From: AC-32 sp963821495
Lineage (GTDB): Bacteria; Actinomycetota; Thermoleophilia; Gaiellales; Gaiellaceae
Assembly (NCBI GenBank): GCA_963821495.1
Contig: CAWGEA010000003.1
Span: 1,612,001-1,676,000, forward strand
Length of the DNA: 64,000 nt
Direction: 5' to 3'
Shown: in pieces, positions 18,271 to 26,810 of the stretch
How positions within the stretch are numbered: the first letter of the stretch is position 1
Layout of the letters: every line of letters starts with the position of its first letter
The notes under the pieces: model-generated
Seen by the model: the letters and a program-made list of their open reading frames with translations, nothing else
Told to the model about the DNA's origin: nothing
Database searches by the model: none
Made by a program: the position numbers and the translations under genes

Positions 18271-18843
18271 ATGAATCCAAAGGTGTTGCTTCTGCCCGTG
18301 CTGGCTGCCTTACTTCTCGTGGCGGCGGTAGCCTCGACGCTGGCTTCGGCGTCGTCGCCGCCGCAGCGGCGGGCCATCCCGAAGACCACGTCCGCCTCGA
18401 AGAAGCCGGTGCGCAAGTCGAGGCACGTGAACCCGCTGCTCGTCCGCCGCCTGCGCCGCACCGTCTGGCGCTGGCAGTCGGTGATGGGCGTGCGCCGGCA
18501 GATCAATTACAAGGCACCGCTGCACACCACCCGCGCGCTGCGCTACTGGCAGCGACAGGCTCGATTCGTCACGCGCCTCGCTGCGCACCCGCCACACAAG
18601 CGCGGCTGGCTCTGCATCCACCGCTTCGAGGGCGGCTGGCGGGACGGCGCCGACCCGTACTGGGGCGGCCTGCAGATGGACCGCGGCTTCATGAGCACCT
18701 ACGCGCCGCGCGTGCTCCTGCGGCGCGGGTGGGCGAACCGCTGGACGCCGCTCGAGCAGATGTGGGTGGCCGAGCGGGCACACCGCAGCGGGCGCGGCTA
18801 CTGGCCGTGGCCCAACACTGCGCGCTACTGCGGTTTGATCTAG
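18271..18843 (+). CDS. Secreted transglycosylase-like (Rpf-like fold) protein
   Basis: 190 residues starting at the ATG that follows an AAGGAGG site 10-16 bases upstream. A signal peptide covers residues 1-28, followed by a basic linker. The C-terminal domain has WLCIHRFEGGWRDGADPYWG and GLQMDRGFM, matching the resuscitation-promoting-factor/lysozyme-like fold in which a Glu follows the Cys (the E of HRFEGGW). It probably cleaves peptidoglycan. A closing Cys (RYCGLI) may form a disulfide. Confidence 0.8.
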   Translation: MNPKVLLLPVLAALLLVAAVASTLASASSPPQRRAIPKTTSASKKPVRKSRHVNPLLVRRLRRTVWRWQSVMGVRRQINYKAPLHTTRALRYWQRQARFVTRLAAHPPHKRGWLCIHRFEGGWRDGADPYWGGLQMDRGFMSTYAPRVLLRRGWANRWTPLEQMWVAERAHRSGRGYWPWPNTARYCGLI

Positions 18844-18895
18844 CCTGGACCACGCGCACGCGTTAGACGACGTCGAGGCGGGAAACAGTGCTCGC

Positions 18896-19945
18896 ATGAC
18901 CGAGATCACCAACGAGCAGATCCAGACGCTGATCGCGCGGGGAGAGGAGCAGGGCTGCGTCAACCTCTCGCACCTCACCGAGCTGGTCGCCGAGCACGAG
19001 CTCACCGACGACGAGATCGCGCGGCTCTACGAGGAGCTCGAGGAGCGGAGCATCGAGCTGAGCGACGACTGCAGCCGCGCGGGCGACGACGAGAGCACGT
19101 ACGTCAACGGTGACCTCGCCGTGGCGACGACCGACGCGCTGCAGCTCTTCCTCAACGAGGCCGGCCGCTGGCCACTGCTGACGAAAGAAGAGGAGGTCGA
19201 GCTCGCGAAGCGCATCGAGCGCGGCGACGTCGAGGCGAAGGAGCGGATGATCAACTCGAACCTGCGGCTCGTGGTGTCGATCGCCAAGAAGTACCAGGGC
19301 CACGGGCTCTCGCTGCTCGACCTGATCCAGGAGGGGATCATCGGGCTGATCCGCGCGGTCGAGAAGTTCGACTGGCGCCGCGGCTTCAAGTTCTCGACCT
19401 ACGCGACCTGGTGGATCCGCCAGGCCGTGCAGCGCGGGGTGGCCAACAAGTCGCGGACGATCCGCATTCCGGTGCACATCGCCGACCGCGAGCAGCGGAT
19501 CGCGCGGGCGGAGCGGGCGCTCGCGCCGAAGCTCGGGCGGCAGCCGACCGACGAGGAGATTGCGCAGCAGGCGAAGCTGCCGCTGAAGCAGCTGCGCGAG
19601 GTGCGGCAGGCCGCGCGGGCGATCACGAGCCTCGACCGGCCGGTCGGCTCGGAGAACGAGGCCGCTCTCGGCGATCTTTTCGCGTCCGAGCAGCCGGCCC
19701 CGGAAGAGGAGCTGACGGTCAGCCTCGAGCAGGACGTCCTGCGGCGGGCGGTGGCTCAGCTGCCGGAGCGCGAGCGCGAGGTCGTGAAACGGCGCTACGG
19801 GCTGAACGGCGACCGCGACCCGGCGTCGCTGGAGGCGATCGGCCGCGAGCTCGGCCTGACGCGTGAGCGCGTGCGGCAGATCGAGGCGAACGCCCTCGAG
19901 CAGCTCGCCGTGAACCGCGAGATCGAAGCCCTGAAGGTCGCCTAG
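18896..19945 (+). CDS. RNA polymerase sigma-70 factor, SigA/RpoD type
   Basis: 349 residues. A short region 1.1-like segment (MTEITNEQIQTLIARGEEQG) is followed by region 1.2 (ALQLFLNEAGRWPLLTKEEE). The region 2.3-2.4 core FKFSTYATWWIRQAVQRGVA and TIRIPVH come next, then region 3, and finally region 4.2 (LEAIGRELGLTRERVRQIEA). This is a primary or group 2 sigma factor. It recognises -35/-10 promoters. Differences such as DWRRG in place of the usual DYxKG suggest it may not be the only RpoD-like factor. Confidence 0.92.
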   Translation: MTEITNEQIQTLIARGEEQGCVNLSHLTELVAEHELTDDEIARLYEELEERSIELSDDCSRAGDDESTYVNGDLAVATTDALQLFLNEAGRWPLLTKEEEVELAKRIERGDVEAKERMINSNLRLVVSIAKKYQGHGLSLLDLIQEGIIGLIRAVEKFDWRRGFKFSTYATWWIRQAVQRGVANKSRTIRIPVHIADREQRIARAERALAPKLGRQPTDEEIAQQAKLPLKQLREVRQAARAITSLDRPVGSENEAALGDLFASEQPAPEEELTVSLEQDVLRRAVAQLPEREREVVKRRYGLNGDRDPASLEAIGRELGLTRERVRQIEANALEQLAVNREIEALKVA

Positions 19946-20043
19946 CTCGCGGGAGGGTCGAGGCCGGCGCTCGTCCCGACCAGGACGAGCCACCAGCCGA
20001 ACAGTGCGGTCGACCACAGCAGGACGAACAGCCCGGTGCCCAT
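19942..20043 (-). CDS. Small hydrophobic protein (33 aa)
   Basis: MGTGLFVLLWSTALFGWWLV begins a 33-residue peptide with one likely transmembrane helix. The ATG overlaps the stop of the nucleotidyltransferase gene (ATGA), a typical coupled arrangement. Its own stop overlaps the sigA stop on the other strand. Function is unknown. The tight coupling is the main reason to call it. Confidence 0.45.
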   Translation of the reverse strand: MGTGLFVLLWSTALFGWWLVLVGTSAGLDPPAS

Positions 20044-20600
20044 CAGGCGCTCACGCCCAGCTCGTCGACGAGGGTAAAGAACGCCTTCGCGTATGGCGAC
20101 CCGTTCGTCCGCTCGCGCACGTCGTCCCAGTCGATCTGCTCTCGGACGTTGCGCGCGATCTCGAGCACGCGGTCGTAGTCGACCTGGTGCTCGCGCAGCG
20201 CGAGCAGCTTGGCCACCAGCACGTCGTCGGCGCGCATCACCGGCATGCGCACGGCGTGCACCTCGAGCGGCTCGGCTCGGTCGAGGAACTCGTCGTCGAC
20301 CGTCACGCCGGTGGGCGCGTAGATCAGGTCGACCATCACGCCGCCGCGGAAGCCCTTGTAGAGCCAACCCTCGGGGGGCTCCTCGGTGCGGAAGCCCGCG
20401 TCCTCGAGCGCCTTCCACGCGCGCTCGGCGTCCTCGGGCCTGACGAACAGGTCGACGTCGTGCTCGGTCTCGGGGCCGCCGCGCGCCCAGATCGCGACGC
20501 CGCCGCCGAGCACGAAGCGCACGTCGGCCTCGCGCAGAGCCGCCGCTGCGTGCTTGAGCGTCTCCAGCAGCTCGTCGAAGGTCGCCTCGGACTCGGCCAC
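20043..20600 (-). CDS. Nucleotidyltransferase-fold protein
   Basis: About 185 residues from a GTG at 20600. FVLGGGVAIWARGGPETEHD then VDLFVRPEDAERA gives the G-G-x(n)-D-x-D pattern of nucleotidyltransferases of the AbiEii/MNT-like type. A third acidic strand (VMVDLIY) follows. The group includes antitoxin-like and toxin-modifying enzymes, but no HEPN or toxin partner is adjacent. The exact role is unknown. Confidence 0.8.
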   Translation of the reverse strand: MAESEATFDELLETLKHAAAALREADVRFVLGGGVAIWARGGPETEHDVDLFVRPEDAERAWKALEDAGFRTEEPPEGWLYKGFRGGVMVDLIYAPTGVTVDDEFLDRAEPLEVHAVRMPVMRADDVLVAKLLALREHQVDYDRVLEIARNVREQIDWDDVRERTNGSPYAKAFFTLVDELGVSA

Positions 20601-20650
20601 GGCGCGGTCGTACCCCGCACGGGCAAGCCTCAATCGGTTGAATCCGGCGC

Positions 20651-21391
20651 ATGGCGAGGCCGATTCGCGTCGCCGCGGCGGGCGACGTCCACTGCGACGA
20701 GGTGAACCGCGACGAGCTCGAGCGCGCATTCGCCCGCGTCGACGGCCGGGTCGACGCGATCCTGCTCGCCGGCGACCTGACCACCTACGGCGAGATTGCC
20801 CAGGCCGAGCTGCTCGCCGACATCTGCCGGCCGCTGGCGACGCCGGTCTTCGCCGTGCTCGGCAACCACGACTGGCACTGCGACGAGGCCGAGCGGCTGG
20901 CCGCGTCGCTGACCGACGCGGGCGTCCAGATGGTCGACGGGGGCTGCGCGATCGCGGAGATCGACGGCTCGCGGCTCGGCATCGCCGGCGCGAAGGGCTT
21001 CGTCGGCGGCTTCCCGGACTCGCAGCTTCCGGACTTCGGCGAGCCCCTGCTGCGCCGGGTCTACGCGGAGACGACCGCCGAGGTCGACGCGCTCGCGGCC
21101 GGCCTCGGGGAGATCGCCGGGTGCGAGCACCGCGTCGCGCTGCTGCACTACGCGCCGACGCTGACGACGCTCGAGGGCGAGCCGCGCGGGATCTGGGCGT
21201 TCCTCGGCTCCGACCGCCTCGCGGAGCCGATCCTCGAGCACCGCCCGCACGTCGTCCTGCACGGCCACGCCCACGCCGGCGCCTTCCAGGGCGCGATCGG
21301 CGACATCCCGGTGTACAACGTGGCGGTGCCGGTGCTGCGCGGCGACTTCTTCGTCTTCGAGCTCGACGGGACGGCGGTGCGGCCGGCGTGA
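20651..21391 (+). CDS. Metallophosphoesterase
   Basis: 246 residues. All calcineurin-like blocks are present in order: AAGDVHCDEVN, LLAGDLTTYG, LGNHDWHCD and HGHAHAGAF. It binds two metals and hydrolyses phosphomono- or diesters. The substrate is unknown. Its TGA overlaps the GTG of clpS, so the two genes are probably translated from one message. Confidence 0.9.
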   Translation: MARPIRVAAAGDVHCDEVNRDELERAFARVDGRVDAILLAGDLTTYGEIAQAELLADICRPLATPVFAVLGNHDWHCDEAERLAASLTDAGVQMVDGGCAIAEIDGSRLGIAGAKGFVGGFPDSQLPDFGEPLLRRVYAETTAEVDALAAGLGEIAGCEHRVALLHYAPTLTTLEGEPRGIWAFLGSDRLAEPILEHRPHVVLHGHAHAGAFQGAIGDIPVYNVAVPVLRGDFFVFELDGTAVRPA

Positions 21392-21672
21392 CCTCGACGA
21401 TCGAGGTCGAGCAGACCCGCGAGACCCACGACGCCGAGCGTGACCGCCCGTGGATCGTGATCGTCTGGAACGACCCGATCAACCTGATGTCGTACGTGAC
21501 GCTCGTCCTCCAGAAGCTCTTCGGCTACAGCCGCGCCAAGGCGACACAGCTGATGCTGCAGGTGCACAACGAGGGCAAGGCCGTCGTCTCCGGCGGCACG
21601 CGCGAGAAGGCCGAGCTGGACGTCTCGCGCCTGCACGCGCATGGCCTCTGGGCGACGATGCGGCAGGACTGA
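21388..21672 (+). CDS. clpS: ATP-dependent Clp protease adaptor ClpS
   Basis: 94 residues from the overlapping GTG. PWIVIVWNDPINLMSYVTLV, QLMLQVHNEGKAVVSGGTRE and the C-terminal HGLWATM match ClpS. This adaptor delivers N-degron substrates to ClpAP/ClpCP. DUF2017 follows immediately, the usual actinobacterial order. Confidence 0.95.
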   Translation: MTSTIEVEQTRETHDAERDRPWIVIVWNDPINLMSYVTLVLQKLFGYSRAKATQLMLQVHNEGKAVVSGGTREKAELDVSRLHAHGLWATMRQD

Positions 21673-21674
21673 GC

Positions 21675-22130
21675 GTGTTCTCGCGTCGGAGCGACGGCGA
21701 GATCGGCCTCACGCTGTCCCGGGACGAGGGCGCGCTGCTCGCCGGCCTCGCCGCGGAGCTCCGAGCGCAGCTCGACGGCGAGCCCGCCGGCGACCCGTCG
21801 CTGCGCAGGCTCTTCCCGCCGGCCTACGAGGACGAGGCCGACGAGCGCGGCTACCGCGAGCTCGCCGGCGACTCGCTCCTGTACGGCCGCCGCGCTGCGC
21901 TCGAGCTGCTCTCGCAGACGGCCGACCACGAGCGCCTGAGCGCCGAGGAAGCCGACGCCTGGCTGCGCGCGTTGAACGACCTCCGGCTCGTCCTCGGCAC
22001 GCGCCTGGACGTGCAGGAGGACGCGTTCGCTGCCGAGCTACGCCCGGACGACCCCGACGCGCCGGCGCTCGCGGTCTACGGGTACCTCTCGTGGGTTCAG
22101 GAGCAGCTCGTGGCTGCGCTGTCCGACTAG
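21675..22130 (+). CDS. DUF2017 family protein
   Basis: 151 residues, GTG start 2 bases after clpS. DEGALLAGLAAELRAQLDGE, RRLFPPAYEDE and AYGYLSWVQEQLVAAL match the DUF2017 family, which is regularly encoded next to clpS in Actinomycetota. It probably acts with ClpS, but no biochemical role is established. Its stop overlaps the convergent membrane-protein stop. Confidence 0.85.
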   Translation: MFSRRSDGEIGLTLSRDEGALLAGLAAELRAQLDGEPAGDPSLRRLFPPAYEDEADERGYRELAGDSLLYGRRAALELLSQTADHERLSAEEADAWLRALNDLRLVLGTRLDVQEDAFAAELRPDDPDAPALAVYGYLSWVQEQLVAALSD

Positions 22131-22867
22131 CCCGGCGGGATGCCGTGAACGTCGCGGCGGTCGAGCTCGTCTCCGTCGGCCGCATAGAGGGTCAGCGTGG
22201 TGGGGAGGTGCCCCGCGCGCCAGTGCCGCTCGGGAACGCCGTAGACGAAGAAGCCGGTCTCGACCGGGTCGGTGACCCACACGAGCGGGATGTGCGTGCT
22301 GTCGCCGTCCTCGAACCGGATGAGCAGAGAGTCGGCTCGCGGATCGCCGGTACACCCGTCGACGACGGCCGGCCCGCTGAGGACGCGGCCGACGGGAGAC
22401 GTGCGCCCGTCGAGGCCGACGCCGACGCTCAACCGCTTTTCGGGCCGAAGCGCCAGGCACTCGGCGCCCGCACCGCCGCGGCCGACGAGCTCGAGCTTCG
22501 TGCAGAACCCATCGCCGCGAACCGGAGCGAGCCAGAGGACGGCGTCGACGTTCGAGCCGACCGACGCTTCCAGCACTTTGACCGTGCGTCCCGTCGTACC
22601 CCCGCTGAGGTCCGCGAAGGATCGTTCGACGCGCTGCGGCGCCGGCTCCGACTTCGCGAAGAGGTGAACGATCCTGCCGCGCAGCCCGACGGCCGGGGCC
22701 GCAACGACGACCGCGACCGCGAGCGCGGCGGCAAGCGCGAGCGGTGCTCGCAAGCGGCGCCGCCTCAGCGCCTGTGCGCGCTCGACGATCTCCGCCCACC
22801 GCGCATCGCCGGTCCCATCGGCGAGTGCTGCGAAGCGTGCCGCGAGATCGGTCTCGAAGTCGATCAC
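22127..22867 (-). CDS. Single-pass membrane protein, putative partner of the ECF sigma factor
   Basis: 246 residues from a GTG preceded by an AAGGAG site. About 40 cytoplasmic residues are followed by one transmembrane helix (APLALAAALAVAVVVAAPAV) and an extracellular domain with a few Cys residues. The gene overlaps the ECF sigma gene by 4 bases. That order and topology suggest a regulator of the sigma factor, but the zinc anti-sigma motif HxxxCxxC is absent, so this is inference from context. Confidence 0.7.
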   Translation of the reverse strand: MIDFETDLAARFAALADGTGDARWAEIVERAQALRRRRLRAPLALAAALAVAVVVAAPAVGLRGRIVHLFAKSEPAPQRVERSFADLSGGTTGRTVKVLEASVGSNVDAVLWLAPVRGDGFCTKLELVGRGGAGAECLALRPEKRLSVGVGLDGRTSPVGRVLSGPAVVDGCTGDPRADSLLIRFEDGDSTHIPLVWVTDPVETGFFVYGVPERHWRAGHLPTTLTLYAADGDELDRRDVHGIPPG

Positions 22868-23340
22868 AACGTTGCTCCTTCGCACTCGAGTTCCGCCCGA
22901 AGCTCCGCGTGCGCCTGCGCGAGGGTGGCAGCGACCGTGCCCTCGCTGACGTCGCACGTCTCGGCTACCTCCGCGTAGGAGAAGTCGCCGAAGTAGCGCA
23001 GGAAGACGATCAGGCGGCGACGAGGCGGGAGACGGCGAAGCGCGGCCGCGAGCTCCGGGTCGCGCTGCGGCTCGAGCAGCTGCGGTTCGGGCTCGCATGC
23101 ATCGAGGACGAGATCGCGTCGCCGTTGCTCGAGCGCAACGCGGTACGCGATCCTCCAGACCCAGGCGGCGAGACAGCCGTCGGGCCTACGGCCTTCGCGG
23201 CCTGCGAGCGCGCGGGCAAACGCCTCCTGCACCGCATCGCGGGCCGACTCGCGGCTCCCTGTGACCGTGGCGAGCGCGTTCCGAAACGAGATGTACCGCG
23301 TCTCGTAGAGGGCTTCGAGCGCTCGCGCTTGGCCGTCCAT
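22864..23340 (-). CDS. ECF-family RNA polymerase sigma factor
   Basis: 158 residues. Region 2 spans LYETRYISFRNALATVTGSR and RDAVQEAFARAL. Region 4 spans LPPRRRLIVFLRYFGDFSYA and EVAETCDVSEGTVAATLAQA. It directs RNA polymerase to a stress or envelope regulon that cannot be named from this sequence. It is co-transcribed with the overlapping membrane protein. Confidence 0.9.
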   Translation of the reverse strand: MDGQARALEALYETRYISFRNALATVTGSRESARDAVQEAFARALAGREGRRPDGCLAAWVWRIAYRVALEQRRRDLVLDACEPEPQLLEPQRDPELAAALRRLPPRRRLIVFLRYFGDFSYAEVAETCDVSEGTVAATLAQAHAELRAELECEGATL

Positions 23341-23393
23341 CTGCCGGTGAGAGGCGCGATCGCCTCGAAATCTTTACTCGGGCTCGCGCGTCG

Positions 23394-23846
23394 CTAGGTC
23401 CCGACGACCTGAACGATCCAGCGGCGATCCCGCTCGCGGTCGAGCTCGAGGAAGAGCACCCGCTGCCAGGTGCCGAGGCAGAGCTCGCCGTCGCGCACCG
23501 GAATCGACTCGCCCGCCGTCCCGAGCAGCATCGCCATGCAGTGCGAGTGGCCGTTCCCGAAGTCCATGTCCTCGGGGCAGATGTTCTCGGTGCGCCGGTC
23601 CCAGTCGTCGTGCGCGTAGTAGGTCTCGCTCGGGACGAGCCGCTTGAGCATGTTGGCGAAGTCCTCCAGGAAGCCGCTCTCGAACTCGTTCACCCGCACG
23701 CAGCAGGTCGTGTGCGGCGAGTACACGCAGGCGATGCCGTCGATGACGCCGCTCTCGCGGACGGCCTCGGCGACCTCCTCCGTGATGTCGCGGACGGCCA
23801 GGCCGCCGGTGGTTCGAAGCTGTCGCTCGTGTTGGAAGACCTTCAC
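23394..23846 (-). CDS. YjbQ/UPF0047 family protein
   Basis: 150 residues, the family's normal length. CVYSPHTTCCVRVNEFESGF, EDFANMLKRLVP and the metal-site segment NGHSHCMAMLLG identify the YjbQ family, some members of which have thiamine-phosphate-synthase activity in vitro. The three conserved His residues are present. It is a single gene. Confidence 0.9.
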   Translation of the reverse strand: MKVFQHERQLRTTGGLAVRDITEEVAEAVRESGVIDGIACVYSPHTTCCVRVNEFESGFLEDFANMLKRLVPSETYYAHDDWDRRTENICPEDMDFGNGHSHCMAMLLGTAGESIPVRDGELCLGTWQRVLFLELDRERDRRWIVQVVGT

Positions 23847-24000
23847 CGTTCGCCACCCTCTTTCGTGGACGGCCGCTGGAGTGCGGACAACACGCGGCCT
23901 ATTGTGAGGGTTCGACCGGCTTTTCGTCCACCCGTACCTTTCGCAGCACCAACGCGGGGCCTCAATCCGCGGCCGCCCGCCGGGCTACGCTCTGCTTGCC

Positions 24001-24074
24001 GGGCCCGTAGCTCAGCTGGTCAGAGCAGCGGACTCATAATCCGTTGGTCCCTGGTTCGAATCCAGGCGGGCCCA
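24001..24074 (+). tRNA. tRNA with CAT anticodon (elongator Met, or Ile2)
   Basis: A full cloverleaf can be folded. The acceptor stem is GGGCCCG/CGGGCCC with discriminator A. The D arm is GCTC/GAGC, the anticodon loop CTCATAA has CAT at 24035-24037, and the T arm contains GGTTCGAATCC. CCA is not encoded. It lacks the unpaired 1-72 position of initiator tRNA. Elongator Met and lysidine-modified Ile2 cannot be separated with confidence by eye. Confidence 0.93.
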
Positions 24075-24107
24075 CTCGCACACCCGGGCTAGACTTCGGA
24101 GCCGACC

Positions 24108-24527
24108 GTGCGCGCTCACCAAGACCCGGACTCGCTGCTCGTCGAGACGATGCTTGCGCCGCCGCCGCTCGCCGAGGCGCGGCGCTCCCTCGAGTACTGG
24201 GAGCGACGTCAGAAGGCCCTTCCGCTCTACCAACGTCGCGCACGGCGGGAAGCCCGAGAGATGGCGGTGCGCTGGCAGGCGCGGGTTCGAGCTGCCGAAC
24301 GCGTTCGGTTCGAAGCGACCGCGCTCGGGAGGATCCTGGTGGCGTTGGGGCTCTCGAGCGTGTTTGCGTACAGGATGCGACTCGGCAAGCAGCGGCTGAT
24401 CTCTTTCGCGTGGGCACTCGTGCCGCGGAAGATCAAGCTGGTCGCCGGCGGCCTCGTGGCAGCCTGGCTGATCGTCGCGATCGCCACTCTCACCGCGGTC
24501 GCCGCGGTGTTCGCCCGGCTCGCGTAG
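24108..24527 (+). CDS. Small membrane protein of unknown function
   Basis: 139 residues, GTG start. The N-terminal two thirds is charged and helical (EARRSLEYWERRQKALPLYQ, then a run rich in Arg and Ala). The C-terminus has one transmembrane helix (VAGGLVAAWLIVAIATLTAV). No family is recognised. The MMPL reading frame on the other strand runs antisense through most of this gene. Codon use favours this strand as the coding one here. Confidence 0.65.
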   Translation: MRAHQDPDSLLVETMLAPPPLAEARRSLEYWERRQKALPLYQRRARREAREMAVRWQARVRAAERVRFEATALGRILVALGLSSVFAYRMRLGKQRLISFAWALVPRKIKLVAGGLVAAWLIVAIATLTAVAAVFARLA

Positions 24528-26758
24528 CTATCCCCGGCTACCCACCGGGTCACTCCGTTGCCGTGGCGAGCTCGTCCCGCGGGCGCGAGCGTCTCCTCCG
24601 CCTGCGCGGCTCGAGGCGGCGAGTTCGGCCACCAGGAAGCGCGGCCGAAAGCGGCCATCAGCGACGGCACGAGGATCGACCGAACGAGGAACGAGTCGAT
24701 CAGGATTCCCGCCGCCATCACGAACGCGAGCTCGCGCATCGGCCTGATCGGGATCAGCGCGAGCAGGGCGAACGAGCCGGCCAGGGTGAGGCCGGCGATC
24801 GCGATCGTCCCGGACGCCCGCGGCGTCGCGTAGCGGATCGCGTCTCGCAGCGGCCGGCGCTCGGCCTCCTGCCAGATACGCCCGGCGATGAAGATGTTGT
24901 AGTCGGAGCCGAGCGAGAGCAGCAGGACGGCGGCAGCGAAGGGCACGTAGTACGTCAGGTCCTGGTGCCCGAAAAAGTCCTGGAAGACCCACGTGGTGAC
25001 GCCGATCGCGGCCGTCAGCGCGAGCACGCTGGCCGCGAGCAGGTAGAGCGGCGCCAGCAGCGCGCGCAGGAAGATCGCGAGCAGGACGAAGTTGGCCAGC
25101 AGGAGGGCGAGTGCGACGCGGGCGATGTCTCCGTGGATCGTGTCGACCGAGTCCTTCGCGAGCGCGGTGTCGCCGGCGATCCCCGCCTGGGCGCCCCCGA
25201 GGCCCGACCGCTGCAGCAGCGAGGGCAGGTCGTCCTCGAGCCGGCGCAGCGCGTGGATCGCGTGCGTGCTCAGCGGGTCGTCGTCGAAGATCACGGCGAA
25301 GCGCGCGGCGTCGCCGCGGCCGTTCACGAACAGCGGGCGGCCGACCTGCTGCGGCTGGTCGCGGATGCCGACGACGCCCGCGACCCCGGGCTCGCGCTCG
25401 ATCGCGGCCTGCAGCTGCTCGAGTCGGCTCCGCTCCTGGCCGAGCCCGGGCCCGCGCACGAGGATCTCGGTCGGCGCGACGATCCCGCGAGCGAACCCCT
25501 GACCCGCCGCCGAGGCAGCGGTCGAGACCTCGTTCGAGGCCGGCAGGCCGCGCAGGAGGCTGAGGCCGAGGGCGGTCGAGCGCGTCTCGAGGGCGGCGAC
25601 GACTAGCACGGCCGCGCTCATAATCACGAGGACGGCCGCCACCGGCCGGGCGGTCGCGAGTCTCCCGAGCCCGCGTCGCACGCGTGAGGGCTCGCGCGGC
25701 CTCGATTCCCGCAGGCCGGGCCAGAAGAGCGCGCGGCCGAAGATCGCGATCACGGCGGGTACGAGCGTCACGGTCACGGCGAGCGTGACGAGGACGGTCA
25801 CCGCCATCCCCGGCCCGAACGCGCGGAAGAAGCCGAGGTTGCCGATCACGAGCGACCCGGAGCCGACGGCGACGATCAGCCCCGCGGTGACGGTGATCGG
25901 CAGCACCGAACGCGCCGAGCGCTGAGCGGCCTCCAGGCGCCCCGCGCCCTCGCCGAGCCGGCTGCGCGCACCGGAGAGGAAGAAGACGGCGTAGTCGGTC
26001 GTCAGCCCGAGCAGCAGCGCGACGAGCACCGGTTCCACCTCGCGCGGCACCTCGGTGCCCAGCCGGTCGGAGGTCCACGTGAGTACTCGCACCGAGATCA
26101 GGTACGAGATCGCGGCGGCGCCGAGCGTGACGAGCGGCGCTCCGACCCCGCGGAAGACGATCAGCAGCAGCAGCGCGATCAGGGCGACCGTGGCCCCTTC
26201 GACGAGCGGAAGCGAGCGGTTGATCTGGTCGAACTCGGCCTCGCGTGCCGGGATCGTGCCGGTCACGCCCGTGACCGCGTCGCCTGCCTTGCGGATCCGC
26301 TGCTCGTAGGTGTGCGCGAGCGAAAGCTGGGCGCCGACGCTCACTGCCGGGCGGAAGTAGAGGTACGTGATGACCGTCGTTCCCTGCTCGCGCGAGGAGG
26401 GGAAGAGGCGTTGGGCGTTCGAGATCGGGAGCGCGAAGGCGACGCTCCGCATCGCCTCGTCTCGGCCGCGGTCGATGCGGACCGCACGCCTCAGCGCGCG
26501 CTTCTGCGCGTCGAGCGAGAGGCCGGTCGGGTCGCGCTGGACGACCGCGACGCGAGAGAGCAGAGGCGAGCCGAACGCCCCGATGCCCTGCTTCTCGACC
26601 GCGAGCGAGCCCGAGCTCGTCGGCACGAGGCCGCCGGTCGCCGAGGCCGGCCGGTCGGTGAAGGCCGGTAGGGCCGTCGTTGCAAAGAAGGCCGCGGCGA
26701 TCCAGGCCGGTACGACCAGGAAACGCAGGCGAACCAGAAGCCACGCGAGGGGCGCCAT
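24528..26758 (-). CDS. MMPL/RND-type membrane transporter
   Basis: About 740 residues with the MMPL layout: an N-terminal helix, a large extracellular domain, five or six helices, a second extracellular domain and a second helix bundle. LLGLTTDYAVFFLSGARSRL in the first half and LLSLGSDYNIFIAGRIWQEA in the second are the paired G-x-x-x-D-Y motifs that carry protons. The family exports lipids or drugs. As read, the frame stays open 300 bases beyond 24528 against the next gene. A neighbouring frame stops exactly at 24528, so a small indel near the 3' end is likely. Confidence 0.85.
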
Positions 26759-26810
26759 GCGGGCGCTCCTTCCCGGGCGGAGCGAGTTCTACGCCCGCGG
26801 TTTCGCCAGA

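Noticed and set aside
20043..20600. MNT-HEPN toxin-antitoxin pair
   Set aside because: The nucleotidyltransferase has no HEPN gene beside it; only a tiny hydrophobic frame follows.
24227..24527. C-terminal extension of the MMPL transporter
   Set aside because: Composition is unlike the transporter, and it is antisense to a gene with better codon use; the end was placed at 24528 instead.
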